64,000 nucleotides of DNA, from the NCBI GenBank assembly GCA_030789695.1, contig CM061136.1, forward strand, positions 137,776,448 through 137,840,447, written 5' to 3'. Made by a program: the position numbers and the translations under genes. Shown in pieces: positions 50,501 to 56,576 of the stretch (position 1 is the stretch's first letter; the number at the start of each line of letters is the position of its first letter). Source of the stretch: Scilla litardierei (lineage: Eukaryota > Streptophyta > Magnoliopsida > Asparagales > Asparagaceae). The notes beneath the pieces are model-generated. The model was given only the letters and a program-made list of their open reading frames with translations. It ran no database searches and was not told where the DNA came from.

Positions 50501-53500
50501 GAACTAAAAACCCGAATCAACAGTGAACCAAGGGCAAGGCCTGCAGTCAACAAGGAGCAAGCGGGCAAGCCAACAACAACTGAGCAAGAGGGGCAAAACC
50601 CACGGTCAGAGCAAGAGACAAGCACATAGGAAAACAGCACTGGGTCGAAGCCCACCGAAAACTGAGCAGGCATGCACGCAAGTCATCAGAACTAAGGACA
50701 ATGCCCACAGGCCACAGAAGCAAGGGCAAGCCCATGACCAAGTAGCGCAGAGGGCAAGTCCCAGGAAACAGAGAAGGGGGCAAAGCCCCACCGTCACCGA
50801 ACCAACAGAGGCAAGAGACAACGATAAGGGTGCAGTGAGAACATGAGAAATGGGTATAAGGGGGTCGTCGCAAACCCCAAGGGTGGCTGTAAGACCCCGA
50901 AATCACAGTGGTTCAACCCGTCATTAAACAGCCCAAATCAAAGAACATATGCTCAGTTACATCCTAGCATTTAGGAGGAAAACCCCTCAAAATAATTCCA
51001 ACAATAATCTAAAGAATCAAAATCAAATACTAGAATCAAGGTAAATCTACCGTGCACCAAAGATGGGCTGTTGAAAAACCCAAGTACTCGCTTGAACAAT
51101 GTTGCCTCGTCGTTCGACGGCTACAATTGCTCGATCAAAGGGAAAGGCGAAAGCTTTGAGAAGATCTAAGACCCAAAATACAAGAAAACTGAAAATTTGA
51201 GAGAATAATAAAATTTTCGCATGAAACCCTTGAAAAGAGAGGGAAATAATATATAAAGCCAATCAAGGGACATGAGATCGACATGGCAGCGACATGGAGG
51301 ATAAATCGGAGGAGTAAATGAAGGACGACGGTGTGTAATATGTGGGGAGAGAGAGATGGTGGGCGTTGGTTGAGGGAGATGAGAGAAAGAGAGAGAGAGA
51401 TATTTTGATATTGGGGACAGAGTGGGGAGTGGGTCGAGGGAGTGAGGGAATAAAAGAGAATATAAAATGGGCATTGGCTTTGGGCCTTAAGAAAAACAAA
51501 GAAGAAAATAAAGAAAAGAAGAAAAAGGAGAGTAAAAGAAAGAAATTTTTTAGGAAAACCTCACAAAATTAGTTCCAAAAATTCAGGCCATTACAATATA
51601 ATACTAGATCAAATAATGTACAAGTTATTTCTCAATGAATTTTGGTTGTATATCCTTGACAATGGTCATTGGTGTCATCAAAATTTGGGCTGGGACTTCT
51701 ATCAACCTTTTTGTCCTAGTCAATCCTAGAATTCAAAAACAATCATCAAATGATATATAGATATAGATAGATAGATATATATATAGAATAATGGGTATCA
51801 TATGACATGTGAGGCATCTCCTCATATACAACACACAAAAAGTGGGGTGGTACAAGCCCACATGGGCTTGTACTTGTACCACCCCACTTTTTGTGTCTTG
51901 GTATATGAAGAGATGCCTCCCTGTCATATGATACCCATAATTATATATATATATGCGAAAATTTCTTAGAGGAAGGTGTGAAAACTTATTTTTATTTTAT
52001 TTTTTGGGATTGATCTAGACATACACACCAAAATCCCAAATATGGGATAAACCTAATGGATTTGCCACTCGATCAAACTATTACAAATTCAACAATTTGA
52101 GTAGAATTTTTTGTAGTGATCATGTATATGATCAAATAGGGTTAGAGTCACTTAAAATTTTGGTGTGTGGAGGTATTCATGTGTAGATCACATCCAACGG
52201 GTTAGATCTTAAAACCATCAAAAAATCATTTTCATGTCATTTTTGCACGAGAGTTTTTGCATGGCAAAAGTTTCATATATATATATATATATATATATAT
52301 GAGAATAATGAGTACCATCCGCCATATGAGGCACCTCCTCATATGAACTCTCACATAAAGGGGACGGGTTCAAGCCCATATGAACTTGTACTTGTTGTAC
52401 CCGCCATCCTTTAAATGAGAGGGCATATGAGTCGGTGCCACATATGGCATATGATACCAATTATTCTATGTATATGTGGGTAAAGTGTTCCTAGGGTGAC
52501 TATTTAGATGAAATCTAAGAAGTCGCACCCATTTTCCCTCATATTCTACATTTTTTGGATTTTATTTTTCATGTGGTTCACATCATGTATGATCAACTTA
52601 CCAAAAATCAAGTCATTCCAATACTTTTAACGTCCTTATCTACCCCTTGCAACTTCAACGGTCCGAAAACGTGCTAAAAACCCATGAAGTTGCAAGGGAT
52701 AAATGTGGCTCTAAAAGTATTGGAATGACTTGATTTTTGTTAAGTTGATCATTCCTGAGGTGAACAATAATCTTAAGAAAAAATTTGAAAAAAATGTGGG
52801 ATAAGGGGTGAAATGGGGACGACTCCTTAGATGAAGTCTAAGGAGTCTCCATATGAACACTTTACCACATATATATGTGTGTGTGTGTGGTGATCTTCCA
52901 TTGCGAAAAAATGGTGCGAGAGCCTGTGCAAAAACATGTTTTTATTTTTTTGAAATTTTTTTGAATTTTTTTGATGCTTAATCTATACAATTATATATCT
53001 CAGGAAAAATAATGGGTGAACCCTAGGGGGATGAGAGCACTCATCCACCCGTTACAAATTTAACGGTATCAAACGTGCGAATTTGTTGAAATCCCTTGAT
53101 CGAAGGCCAAATGATATTATTTCTCAACGATTATTTTTTGCGGGGTATATAACAACATATAATGAAGGTGGAAAAAAGAATTTTTGAAATTTTTTTTCAA
53201 AAAAACTAAAAACATTTTCGCACCGTGCGAAATGTTTGCATTTGAAGATTTACACACACACATATGGGTTAAGGGAGGTGAGCATTCGATGTAGGAAATT
53301 TCCTACACCGCCTAAAAAATGTATTCCACTTAAATTTTTCAAATTTTTTTTGTTTAGGATTGTTGTACACATTCTAAAAACCCAAAACCCCAAATATGGG
53401 TGAACCCTAGGGGTATTTGATCTTCGATCGGCCCATTACAAAAATTTCTATTGTTCTTAAAACATTGAATTTGTAACAATCGGATCGAGTGTAAAATATC

Positions 53501-53646
53501 ATTGGTTACTTGATTTTTGGTATATACATCATCCATGATATGTATAGAAAAATGAACTGTGTTGATCATTGAAAAAAGATTGGAAATTGAAGTTTTATAG
53601 GGACGGTGTAGGAAATTTCCTACACCGGCTCATATCCCTTATTCTC

Positions 53647-53678
<32 letters not shown>

Positions 53679-55803
53679 TAGCCATAACTCGTGTCCGCGG
53701 GCACGGTTCATTTAAGATTTCCCCCGCGAAATCTTCGTTTCCCGAAAAATTATTTCCACTGCCAAAATATAATAGAACAATAAATTAGCGTAAAAATATT
53801 TAGTGGCATTGGCACCTTCGGTACGGAATAACAAATTCGGCGCATGCGCCTTTGGCGCGAAAAAACAAATTCGGCATTGAACAGCAAATTTGGCGCGGAA
53901 CAACAAATTAGCGTAAAAATTATGCAGGCGTCTTTGACGCGGACGCGAAACAACAAATCTCGGGGTATTTTTACGCTAACGCGGGCGCCTTCGACGCGGG
54001 CGCGGAACAAAGTGTATTTTTACGCTAATTTGCTGTTTCCGCTAATTTGTTTTAAGCTAAATTTTTTATTTTGTTTAATTTAATGGATCATGCTTCTCCA
54101 CAATCATTTCCAAGGCACTTTTAATTTCAAAGTTTAGGTTTCTAAGGCATTTTCCCTCCAATTTAATCTCCACAATTTTTTCCAATGCACTTCTATTTTC
54201 AATGTTTAGGTTCCCAATGCAGTTTCTCCCTCCAAATTTAATCTTCACAATCTTTCCCAAGACACTTCTAATTACAAAGTTTTGGTTTCCAAGACACTTT
54301 TTCCAACAAAATTTAAGTTTCCCACTAAAATTTTCATAAAATCCAATCTCAACTATTGATTTACCAAGATCAAATCTCAGCCACTCTTTATCTTGTCCTA
54401 GTCAGCCCTAGAATTCAAAAAACGTTGTCAAATGTATAATAGATAGATAGATAGATATATATATATATTAGAAATAACCCGTGCACACAGTGTACGGTGC
54501 GGAAAAAAATTCAATGACCAGTGCATGCGCGTAAACATAAAGGAGTGAGAAGTATGGGTGTGTGTCAATATCGTCGGGGGTAAAAGGGAGAAAACGCGGG
54601 TTATAGTACAAAAAAACACAGGTGGCAACAGAGAAAAAAGAACAATATAAAAATCACCTAAACTCACCCTAAACCAGCCCCAGAACCCCATCCACTCCCA
54701 TCGGGCCTCACACAAATGAGGTGGCGCAACCGAGACCAGTCGTTTGTCCTAGTCAACTTGTGACTGGGACAAACCCGGGCCCCACATCCCTCAAATGTTA
54801 TATATATATATACTAGTCATAACCCGTGCCCGCGGGCACGGTTCATTTAAGATTTTCCCCCGCAAAATCTGTTCCCCAAAAAATTATTTCCACAGCCAAA
54901 ATTTAAAAGAACAACAAATTAGTGTAAAAATATTTAGCAGCACGGGCGCCTTCAGCGTGTGCGTCTTTGATGCGGAATAATAAATACGGCGTGGGCGCCT
55001 TTGGCGTGGAACAACAAATTCGGCGCGGGCGCCTTTGACGCGAAACAACAAATTCGGCGCAGGCGCTTTCGGTGCGGAACTACATGCGAACGCCTTCGGT
55101 GCGGAACAACAAATTTGGCGCTTGCACCTTCGGCGTGAAACAACAAATTTGGCGCAGAATAACAAATTAGCGTAAATAATTTAGTGGAACAACAAATTCG
55201 GCGTGGGCGCTTTAGGCGCGGAACAACAAATTAGTACAAAAAAATTTAGCGGCAAATTCGGCGTGTAATAACGCGCGAGCGCATTTGACGCGGACCAACA
55301 AATTCGGCGTGGGCGCTTTAGGTGCGGAACAACAAATTAGCGTTAAAAAATTTAGTAGGCGCCTTCGGCACGGAACAACAAATCTCAGGGTATTTTTCGG
55401 TGTCAGTATTAACTTAAATTTTTTTACGCCTTCGACGTGGAACAACAAACCTCAGGGTATTTTTCGGTGACGGTATTAACTTAAATTTTTTTACGCTAAT
55501 TTTTTTACTTTGTTTAATTTAATGGATCATGTTTCTCCACAATCTTTCTCAAGACACTTTTAATTTCAAAGTTTTGGTTCCTAAGACACTTTTTCCCCTA
55601 AAATTTAATCTCTACAATGTTTCCCAATACACTTTTAATTTCAAAGTTTTGGTTCCTAAGACACTTCCCCCCTCCCAAATTTTAAGTTTTCCCACTAAAA
55701 TTTTCACAAATCCAATCTCAACCATTGATTTACTAAGATCAAATCTCAGCCACTCTTTATCTTGTCCTAGTCAGTCCTAGAATTCAAAAAAGATTGTCAA
55801 ATG

Positions 55804-55855
<52 letters not shown>

Positions 55856-56576
55856 TATAAAACACGAAGATTTTGAATTTTATCATACTAGGACAAAACT
55901 TTGTCCTACGTGGCAACGACAATTTTGGGGGGACTTAAATTTTGGAGTAAAACTTAAATTTGAGAGAAAAGTTGAAATTTTGGGGGAGAACTTGAAATTT
56001 TGGGGAACTTGAAATTTAGGGGAGTGTGGAACTCAGCCATTAAATAAACCGTGCCCTATCGGCACAGGCAATGACTAGTATATATATATATGAGGAAAAT
56101 GTACTTAAGAACGTTCTTAGGTAACCATACCTGTGCACACCCCCTTTCCCGGGGTTTTAAAGTATTATTTTTTCGAGTTTTTTTTGCAAATGGTAGTTCT
56201 GGAATTTTTTGCAACCTTTTTGTGATGGATAATTTGATGCCCGAATGATGTTTGTTTGACATGAAATTTTGTGGGAGGTTACCTAACATATAGAGCTAAA
56301 AAAAATTCTTAAAAAAATACTTTAAACCCCTCCGGAAAGGGGGTGTGCACAGGTATGATTACCTAATAACGTTCTTATATATATAATTGTAGACTTGAAG
56401 TATCAACTGCTAAGAAAAATTGCTGATGCTGCAGGGAGAACACATTTACGTTTATTCTTCATTGATTAAAGAAGAAAAGTTGAATGTTGCAGGATAATTC
56501 AGAGAAGTTACTTGCACATGCATATATTTGGAGAGATAAAGATGATCCCGACTTGTACGGTGACTGGGATTTTGAG
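15999..56576 (+). CDS. AIG2: AIG2-like protein (gamma-glutamylcyclotransferase-like fold), exons 1-4; 3' end missing
   Basis: This is the only host gene I recognise. The four exons 15999-16120, 16851-16923, 46012-46104 and 56493-56576 encode 124 residues in one frame. Key motifs are VFVYGSLLAEEV (the YGSL substrate-binding loop of the fold), HRFSIKGRLYPAILPV, VTDPELDLLDSFEDVEYTR (with the conserved acidic residues, presumed catalytic Glu in the EDVEY part) and AYIWRDKDDPDLYGDWDFE. Plant AIG2 proteins are about 165-175 residues and end with a helix starting EWKxxHMKDF, so 40-50 residues are missing. Family members are small cytosolic proteins first noted as induced by avirulent bacteria; their substrate is not firmly known. 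No frame lesion or bad splice site is seen in the exons. Introns 2 and 3 are very long because of transposons. Confidence 0.9.
16851..16923 (+). CDS. AIG2: AIG2-like exon 2
   Basis: The acceptor ATTTGCAG (ends 16850) precedes an exon encoding HRFSIKGRLYPAILPVES and KKVTGK. It ends at 16923 on a codon boundary with donor GTTTGT. Intron 1 (16121-16850) is 730 bp and AT-rich, with no element recognised in it. Confidence 0.92.
16924..17543 (+). other. start of intron 2, no element recognised
   Basis: AT-rich intron DNA that ends with the target-site copy ATGAG (17539-17543) of the next element. Two short ORFs are not convincing. Confidence 0.5.
17544..18018 (-). repeat. 3' LTR of the deleted gypsy element
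   Basis: About 475 bp, read on minus from TGATGGCGATCG to GTCGTTCTGCGTCA. A purine-rich GAGGAGAA directly precedes its start on the minus strand. It aligns along its length with 22045-22527. Confidence 0.87.
18019..18889 (-). other. 3' internal region of the gypsy element, no gene seen
   Basis: Between the protease remnant and the 3' LTR. RT, RNase H and integrase should be here and are missing. The sequence is AT-rich with no recognisable domain. Confidence 0.5.
18890..20256 (-). pseudogene. gypsy gag and start of protease, decayed
   Basis: The minus strand from 20256 (MRNDKTQGSDMND) reads toward a retrotransposon gag block, FSDWLVEIEHLFRWYQLS, EKVQFAKIK, then YLPPTYRDRLLKKLNDIRQG and EEYMTRFND (19800-19650). 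A zinc knuckle CFKCHGFSH is present near 19240, but its last Cys is replaced by Gln. Protease-like residues (VTIDGCSCIDLVANLAIEKM, EPHPQRY) lie near 18980-18890. Several stops occur. A 122-bp stretch is tandemly duplicated at about 19315-19557 inside the gene. Gag wording suggests a chromovirus-like gypsy, but without RT this is only a guess. Confidence 0.78.
19315..19557. repeat. 122-bp tandem duplication inside gypsy gag
   Basis: Two similar units, starting with the CAATCATTTCTGATTTAGTC block near 19316 and near 19438, lie head to tail and differ at a handful of positions. Confidence 0.85.
20640..21079. other. GC-rich block beside the inverted LTR
   Basis: Much richer in CG than its surroundings, with several CGGCTCG/GTCGG words. 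ORFs on both strands lack recognisable domains and look like by-products of base composition. Confidence 0.45.
21080..21576 (+). repeat. third, inverted LTR inside the deleted gypsy element
   Basis: On the + strand it runs from TGATAGAGATCAAATTCG to TTCGTACTACGTCA and matches the two outer LTRs in reverse. The five bases on each side (GTAGT, TTGGT) do not match, so it did not arrive as a simple solo-LTR insertion. Flanks 20640-21079 and 21577-21830 are GC-rich and may be internal DNA of the same second copy. Confidence 0.78.
22045..22527 (-). repeat. 5' LTR of the deleted gypsy element
   Basis: About 483 bp, on minus from TGATGGAGATCG to TAGATTCTATGTCA, followed by the tRNA-Met-type primer site. 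It differs from the 3' LTR at many positions, so the insertion is old. Confidence 0.87.
22528..22991 (+). other. intron DNA with one coding-like stretch and a (TA)n run
   Basis: 22579-22750 keeps an open frame (FLDDSYHSSLSTCLKSYMHK, GFHVVCVEGVARIHVTSVKK) that ends near a GGTGAGT donor-like site and a (TA)15 run (22758-22785). I do not recognise the product. It could be a captured gene fragment or chance. 22791-22905 is repeated at 26451-26565. Confidence 0.35.
23317..24232 (-). mobile_element. solo LTR (916 bp), TSD CCACC, inside the TRIM-like 5' LTR
   Basis: Ends TGTTTCAGAG...GGCGTAACA (TG...CA) with CCACC on both sides (23312-23316 and 24233-24237). The uninterrupted partner LTR at 25760 shows the empty site. 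It is very GC-rich. On the minus strand a TATA box CTATAAAAGGG (near 23920-23910) suggests minus orientation, since that end starts TGTTACGCC. ORFs on both strands follow the GC bias and are not counted. Confidence 0.87.
24351..25447 (+). other. interior of the TRIM-like element: short ORF and GCAGGGCC repeats
   Basis: 24376-24666 is an open frame of 96 codons (MTTMVKKVDAFDVEAEDPKK, KFIEEIFSKCRPEIKKRW) with no family I recognise. 24780-25150 is a degenerate minisatellite built on TGCAGGGCC / GCAGGCC words, open in several frames on both strands because of its composition. Likely a decayed gag or captured sequence. Confidence 0.4.
26821..27140. repeat. 161-bp tandem duplication
   Basis: Unit 1 is 26821-26981 and unit 2 26982-27140, both starting GGTTAGTTCATATTACTACT and ending GTGAGCACAC(C/T)GG(T/C)TC. 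They differ by scattered changes and a small deletion. Confidence 0.9.
27631..28080. repeat. about 214-bp tandem duplication with a nested 37-bp duplication
   Basis: Units start near 27631 and 27845 (GGACATTTTTTGGC-type word, AAGCACTTACCTGAGG). Inside unit 2 a 37-bp piece starting GCAAACTGCTCCTTAACTG occurs twice in a row (27923-27959 and 27960-27996), showing two rounds of slippage or duplication. Confidence 0.88.
28078..28952. other. possible old MITE rich in GATATC/CGATAT words
   Basis: The edges carry loosely inverted TTCTAAATATGATATC and GAACGATATTTAGA sequences. No TSD or coding capacity seen. Confidence 0.25.
30907..31979 (+). repeat. 5' LTR of the gag-only copia, with CACGGCCGTG palindromes
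   Basis: Perfect or near copies of CACGGCCGTG occur near 31131, 31205, 31217, 31241, 31265 and 31287, and one CAGTCGCATGTCC word, like that of the other copia family, occurs near 31077. A clear tRNA primer site is not visible after the LTR. Confidence 0.8.
32000..33540 (+). pseudogene. copia gag with zinc knuckle and coiled coil
   Basis: In shifting frames the + strand gives a UBN2-type gag: YWKRRMSIHINGID near 32130, then NANAMSILYCDLNK, MLLQKYENFAMLSNETINSM (32411 on) and FADIVNPLKVPGKEIPEENL. A CCHC knuckle CFRCNKQGHLKTCC lies near 32915. 33121-33520 encodes a long Leu/Glu/Lys coiled coil (LRDTLKEQLGSITHERDEL). Frame breaks near 32190, 32380, 32765 and 33100 make it non-functional. At 33540 it ends abruptly at the hAT-derived DNA. 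Confidence 0.85.
33540..35750 (-). pseudogene. hAT (Ac-like) transposase gene, broken
   Basis: On the minus strand a start near 35749 gives a BED-finger-like N-terminus (WEYGCEV then LCKFCHKQCSGGI). It continues in 35488-35063 with a long frame containing GLGFKPPSMHDV. The DUF659-type core follows: SFKSVDASDTVKD, VVTDNASNYVSAG and CAVHCIDLILESI (35041-34772), then FVTAYLILQSLYKCK and YCVRSTVPIVAVLRDVNSDK (34775-34194). The C-terminal dimerisation-type end (YGNDCPELQRFAVRVLS near 33990, KKRNRLEQQMLNALV near 33760) is split off by a probable intron at about 34020-34110. Internal stops near 35060 and 33890 and frame breaks make it dead. The domain order is that of plant hAT transposases. Confidence 0.85.
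35751..36764 (+). other. unassigned DNA downstream of the hAT gene, one unknown ORF
   Basis: 35963-36391 is open for 142 codons (MHKNEVSLGPKNANPEVSLG), with the phrase EVSLG repeated; no family recognised. Part of this is probably hAT 5' terminal DNA, but no TIR or 8-bp TSD could be found. Confidence 0.35.
36765..37512. other. GC-rich inserted block with AAGGCG repeats and CT tract
   Basis: It starts around TGAGAGGGGCAGAGCGG and joins the copia 3' LTR at about 37512. ACCTGGGTCAAGGCGT occurs twice (near 37240 and 37341), followed by CCTTTTATACAATGG, and the last 80 bp contain GAGGCGCGCCTTGAGGCG, a word common in plant dispersed repeats. No coding domain. The type is uncertain. Confidence 0.45.
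37513..38436 (+). repeat. partial 3' LTR of the gag-only copia
   Basis: Matches the 5' LTR from about 31139 on, with CACGGCCGTG copies near 37526, 37578 and 37651. Relative to the 5' LTR it has about 90 extra bases at 38240-38360 and lacks the first 230 bp. Confidence 0.8.
38437..39889 (+). other. AT-rich intron DNA, nothing recognised
   Basis: Very AT-rich with A-rich runs near 38930-39010. No ORF, element end or repeat structure stands out. Confidence 0.5.
39890..41000 (-). pseudogene. decayed copia fragment: gag piece and RNase H piece
   Basis: On the minus strand 40990-40440 reads like copia gag (KFMFLGTAEKM, VSNIYEDMFRLRRQGDKSLG, KVFNKQREES). 40420-39890 reads like the RT/RNase H end (SPDITFVRLLSRF, CVFV, SVTGSNTKAEYRAMTYTSTS, EIIWV). 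Stops and frame changes are frequent, and the middle of gag-pol is deleted. It belongs to a copia lineage different from the two SIRE-type elements. Confidence 0.75.
41001..42840 (+). other. intron DNA, no recognised feature
   Basis: An ORF at 41248-41631 (127 codons) lies in a G-rich patch and has no recognisable domain. The rest is AT-rich, with GATATATATCG-type words near 42660-42760. Confidence 0.4.
42841..43505. mobile_element. probable MITE with GGTTTCGG-type inverted ends
   Basis: The left part is packed with TTTCGGCC / GGTTTCGG words and the right end with CCGAAACCGAAACCGAAACC, giving inverted subterminal repeats about 600 bp apart around an AT-rich centre. No clear TSD; the family is unknown. 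Confidence 0.5.
43506..44285 (+). other. AT-rich intron DNA
   Basis: Only a short (CA)n run near 43942. No gene or element recognised. Confidence 0.5.
44293..44556. repeat. 81-bp tandem duplication between a (CT)n and a (GA)n tract
   Basis: (CT)20 at 44293-44333 and (GA)19 at 44518-44556 could pair with each other. Between them an 81-bp unit (TTGAGTCA[G/A]CGGGGTCGT to CTATGATG and GA repeat) occurs twice (44370-44450 and 44451-44530). The GA tract at the end of unit 1 suggests expansion and duplication by slippage. Confidence 0.9.
44557..46011 (+). other. end of intron 2, possible old MITE
   Basis: Words such as GTATACGAT, GATACAAT and ATTCGATACAAT occur near 44690-44830 and inverted near 45710-45790, which could be the ends of a degraded MITE. 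The intron ends with the acceptor TTTTCTACAG before exon 3. Confidence 0.35.
46012..46104 (+). CDS. AIG2: AIG2-like exon 3
   Basis: The acceptor TTTTCTACAG (ends 46011) and donor GTAAGC (46105) enclose exactly 31 codons, VLHGVTDPELDLLDSFEDVE followed by YTRCTVEISLL. Both ends lie on codon boundaries and join cleanly to exons 2 and 4. Confidence 0.92.
46105..48453 (+). other. start of intron 3, with a small minisatellite
   Basis: 46590-46660 holds GTGTCCGACAC-type inverted words. 46840-46960 holds three degenerate units of about 40 bp (CCTATCTATAGTTTGGAT, GTTGTCGTGTCCTC). No gene seen. Confidence 0.5.
48454..51596 (-). mobile_element. probable 3.1-kb solo LTR related in layout to 4099-7076
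   Basis: On the minus strand it starts TGTAATGGCCTGAATTTTTGG (51596) and ends GGAAGCTCGGCGCGACA (48454). The start resembles TGTAATGGTCTGTATTTTTC of the 4099-7076 LTR, and the lengths are alike (3.14 and 2.98 kb). Flanking pentamers ATTTA and ATATA differ at one base, so the TSD is only suggestive. TTTATATATTA near 51255 is a possible TATA box. 50520-50850 is a degenerate minisatellite of GGGCAAG/CCCA words. No pol or primer site is seen. Confidence 0.6.
50523..50850. repeat. degenerate minisatellite (GGGCAAG...CCCA words)
   Basis: Irregular units of about 40-50 bp repeat AAGGGCAAG, GAGCAAG and CCCA. The region is open in more than one frame because of this, so no gene is called. Confidence 0.7.
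51597..51786 (-). other. fragment resembling the Helitron-like 5' ends
   Basis: GTCCTAGTCAATCCTAGAATTCAAAAA at 51712-51738 matches the segments near 54400 and 55765, which lie at the same end of two Helitron-like elements. It is followed by a (GATA)n-like run. Confidence 0.5.
51788..51944. mobile_element. fold-back MITE 1, nearly perfect 157-bp hairpin
   Basis: Left arm ATGGGTATCATATGACA and right arm TGTCATATGATACCCAT are perfect inverts. The centre GTACAAGCCCACATGGGCTTGTAC region and the AAGTGGGGTGGTAC/GTACCACCCCACTT arms extend the pairing almost end to end. It is flanked by (TA)n on both sides. Confidence 0.9.
52302..52467. mobile_element. fold-back MITE 2, diverged relative of MITE 1
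   Basis: Starts AGAATAATGAGTACCAT and ends ATGATACCAATTATTCT, with the same internal plan (TTCAAGCCCATATGAACTTG). Flanked by a (TA)n run at 52277-52300. Confidence 0.82.
52471..52874. mobile_element. fold-back MITE 3, about 400 bp
   Basis: Ends TATATGTGGGTAAAGTGTTC and GAACACTTTACCACATATA are inverted. Further pairing includes AAATCAAGTCATTCCAATAC with its invert near 52720 and ACTTCAACGG/CATGAAGTTGC near 52650-52690. No coding capacity. Confidence 0.85.
52886..53264. mobile_element. fold-back MITE 4, about 380 bp
   Basis: GTGGTGATCTTCCATTGCGAAA on the left pairs with TTCGCACCGTGCG and TTTGCATTTGAAGATTTACAC on the right. Flanking (GT)n/(CA)n runs belong to the microsatellite target. Confidence 0.75.
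53265..53648. mobile_element. fold-back MITE 5, with self-palindromic ends
   Basis: Both subterminal regions carry GTAGGAAATTTCCTAC (near 53290 and 53605), itself a palindrome, within longer inverted arms (GGGTTAAGGGAGGTGAGC... and ...GGCTCATATCCCTTATTC). Confidence 0.85.
53678..54440 (-). mobile_element. Helitron-like element 1 (minus), with minisatellite
   Basis: Read on minus, its 3' end is a hairpin (GTGCCCGCGGACAC, near 53704-53691), about 10 bases, then CTAG at 53681-53678. This is the Helitron 3' signature. A minisatellite of GCGCCTT..GGCGCGGAACAACAAATT units covers 53810-54020. The other end shares CTAGAATTCAAAAAA with element 3. No TC start or Rep/helicase gene is seen. Confidence 0.7.
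54468..54800 (-). mobile_element. Helitron-like element 2 (minus)
   Basis: The 3' signature on minus is a hairpin CCGTACACTGTGTGCACGG (54497-54479), a short spacer and CTAA (54471-54468). The interior is about 330 bp and non-coding. It sits in a (TA)n/(GATA)n context. Confidence 0.6.
54813..55805 (-). mobile_element. Helitron-like element 3 (minus), with long minisatellite
   Basis: The minus-strand 3' end is the perfect hairpin CCGTGCCCGCGGGCACGG (54841-54824), GTTATGA, then CTAG (54816-54813) followed by T. The interior 54930-55470 is an array of diverged units of about 45-60 bp with GGCGCGGGCGCCTTYGGCG and AACAACAAATT. 55500-55790 is A/T-rich and similar to 54070-54420 of element 1. Elements 1 and 3 are therefore one family. 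Confidence 0.75.
55806..55853. repeat. (TA)24 microsatellite
   Basis: Perfect TA run between Helitron-like elements 3 and 4. Similar shorter runs border most of the elements in this cluster. Confidence 0.95.
55854..56078 (+). mobile_element. Helitron-like element 4 (plus), 225 bp
   Basis: Starts TCTATAAAACACGAAG after a (TA)n run and ends with hairpin CCGTGCCCTATCGGCAC, spacer, CTAG (56075-56078) then T. TC start, 3' hairpin and CTAG-T are the full non-autonomous Helitron signature. The base before TC is T rather than the usual A. Confidence 0.75.
56088..56390. mobile_element. fold-back MITE 6, next to exon 4
   Basis: Left arm AAGAACGTTCTTAGGTAACC and CTGTGCACACCCCCTTTCC are inverted at the right as GGAAAGGGGGTGTGCACAG, GGTATGATTACCTAATAACG and TTCTTATATATA. 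It ends about 100 bp before the exon 4 acceptor. Confidence 0.85.
56493..56576 (+). CDS. AIG2: AIG2-like exon 4
   Basis: The acceptor AATGTTGCAG (ends 56492) and donor GTGAGC (56577) enclose 28 codons starting DNSEKLLAHAYIW and ending DPDLYGDWDFE. The next residues in the family are EWK; no such exon was found by eye from 56577 to 59148. Confidence 0.92.

Noticed and set aside
50523..50906. ORFs of 107 and 119 codons on opposite strands
   Set aside because: Both are products of a degenerate minisatellite in an LTR-like segment.
50892..51596. Shorter LTR starting TGTAAGACCCCG
   Set aside because: The flanking pentamers (GTGGC, ATATA) do not match. The longer 48454-51596 interpretation gives a nearly matching pair.
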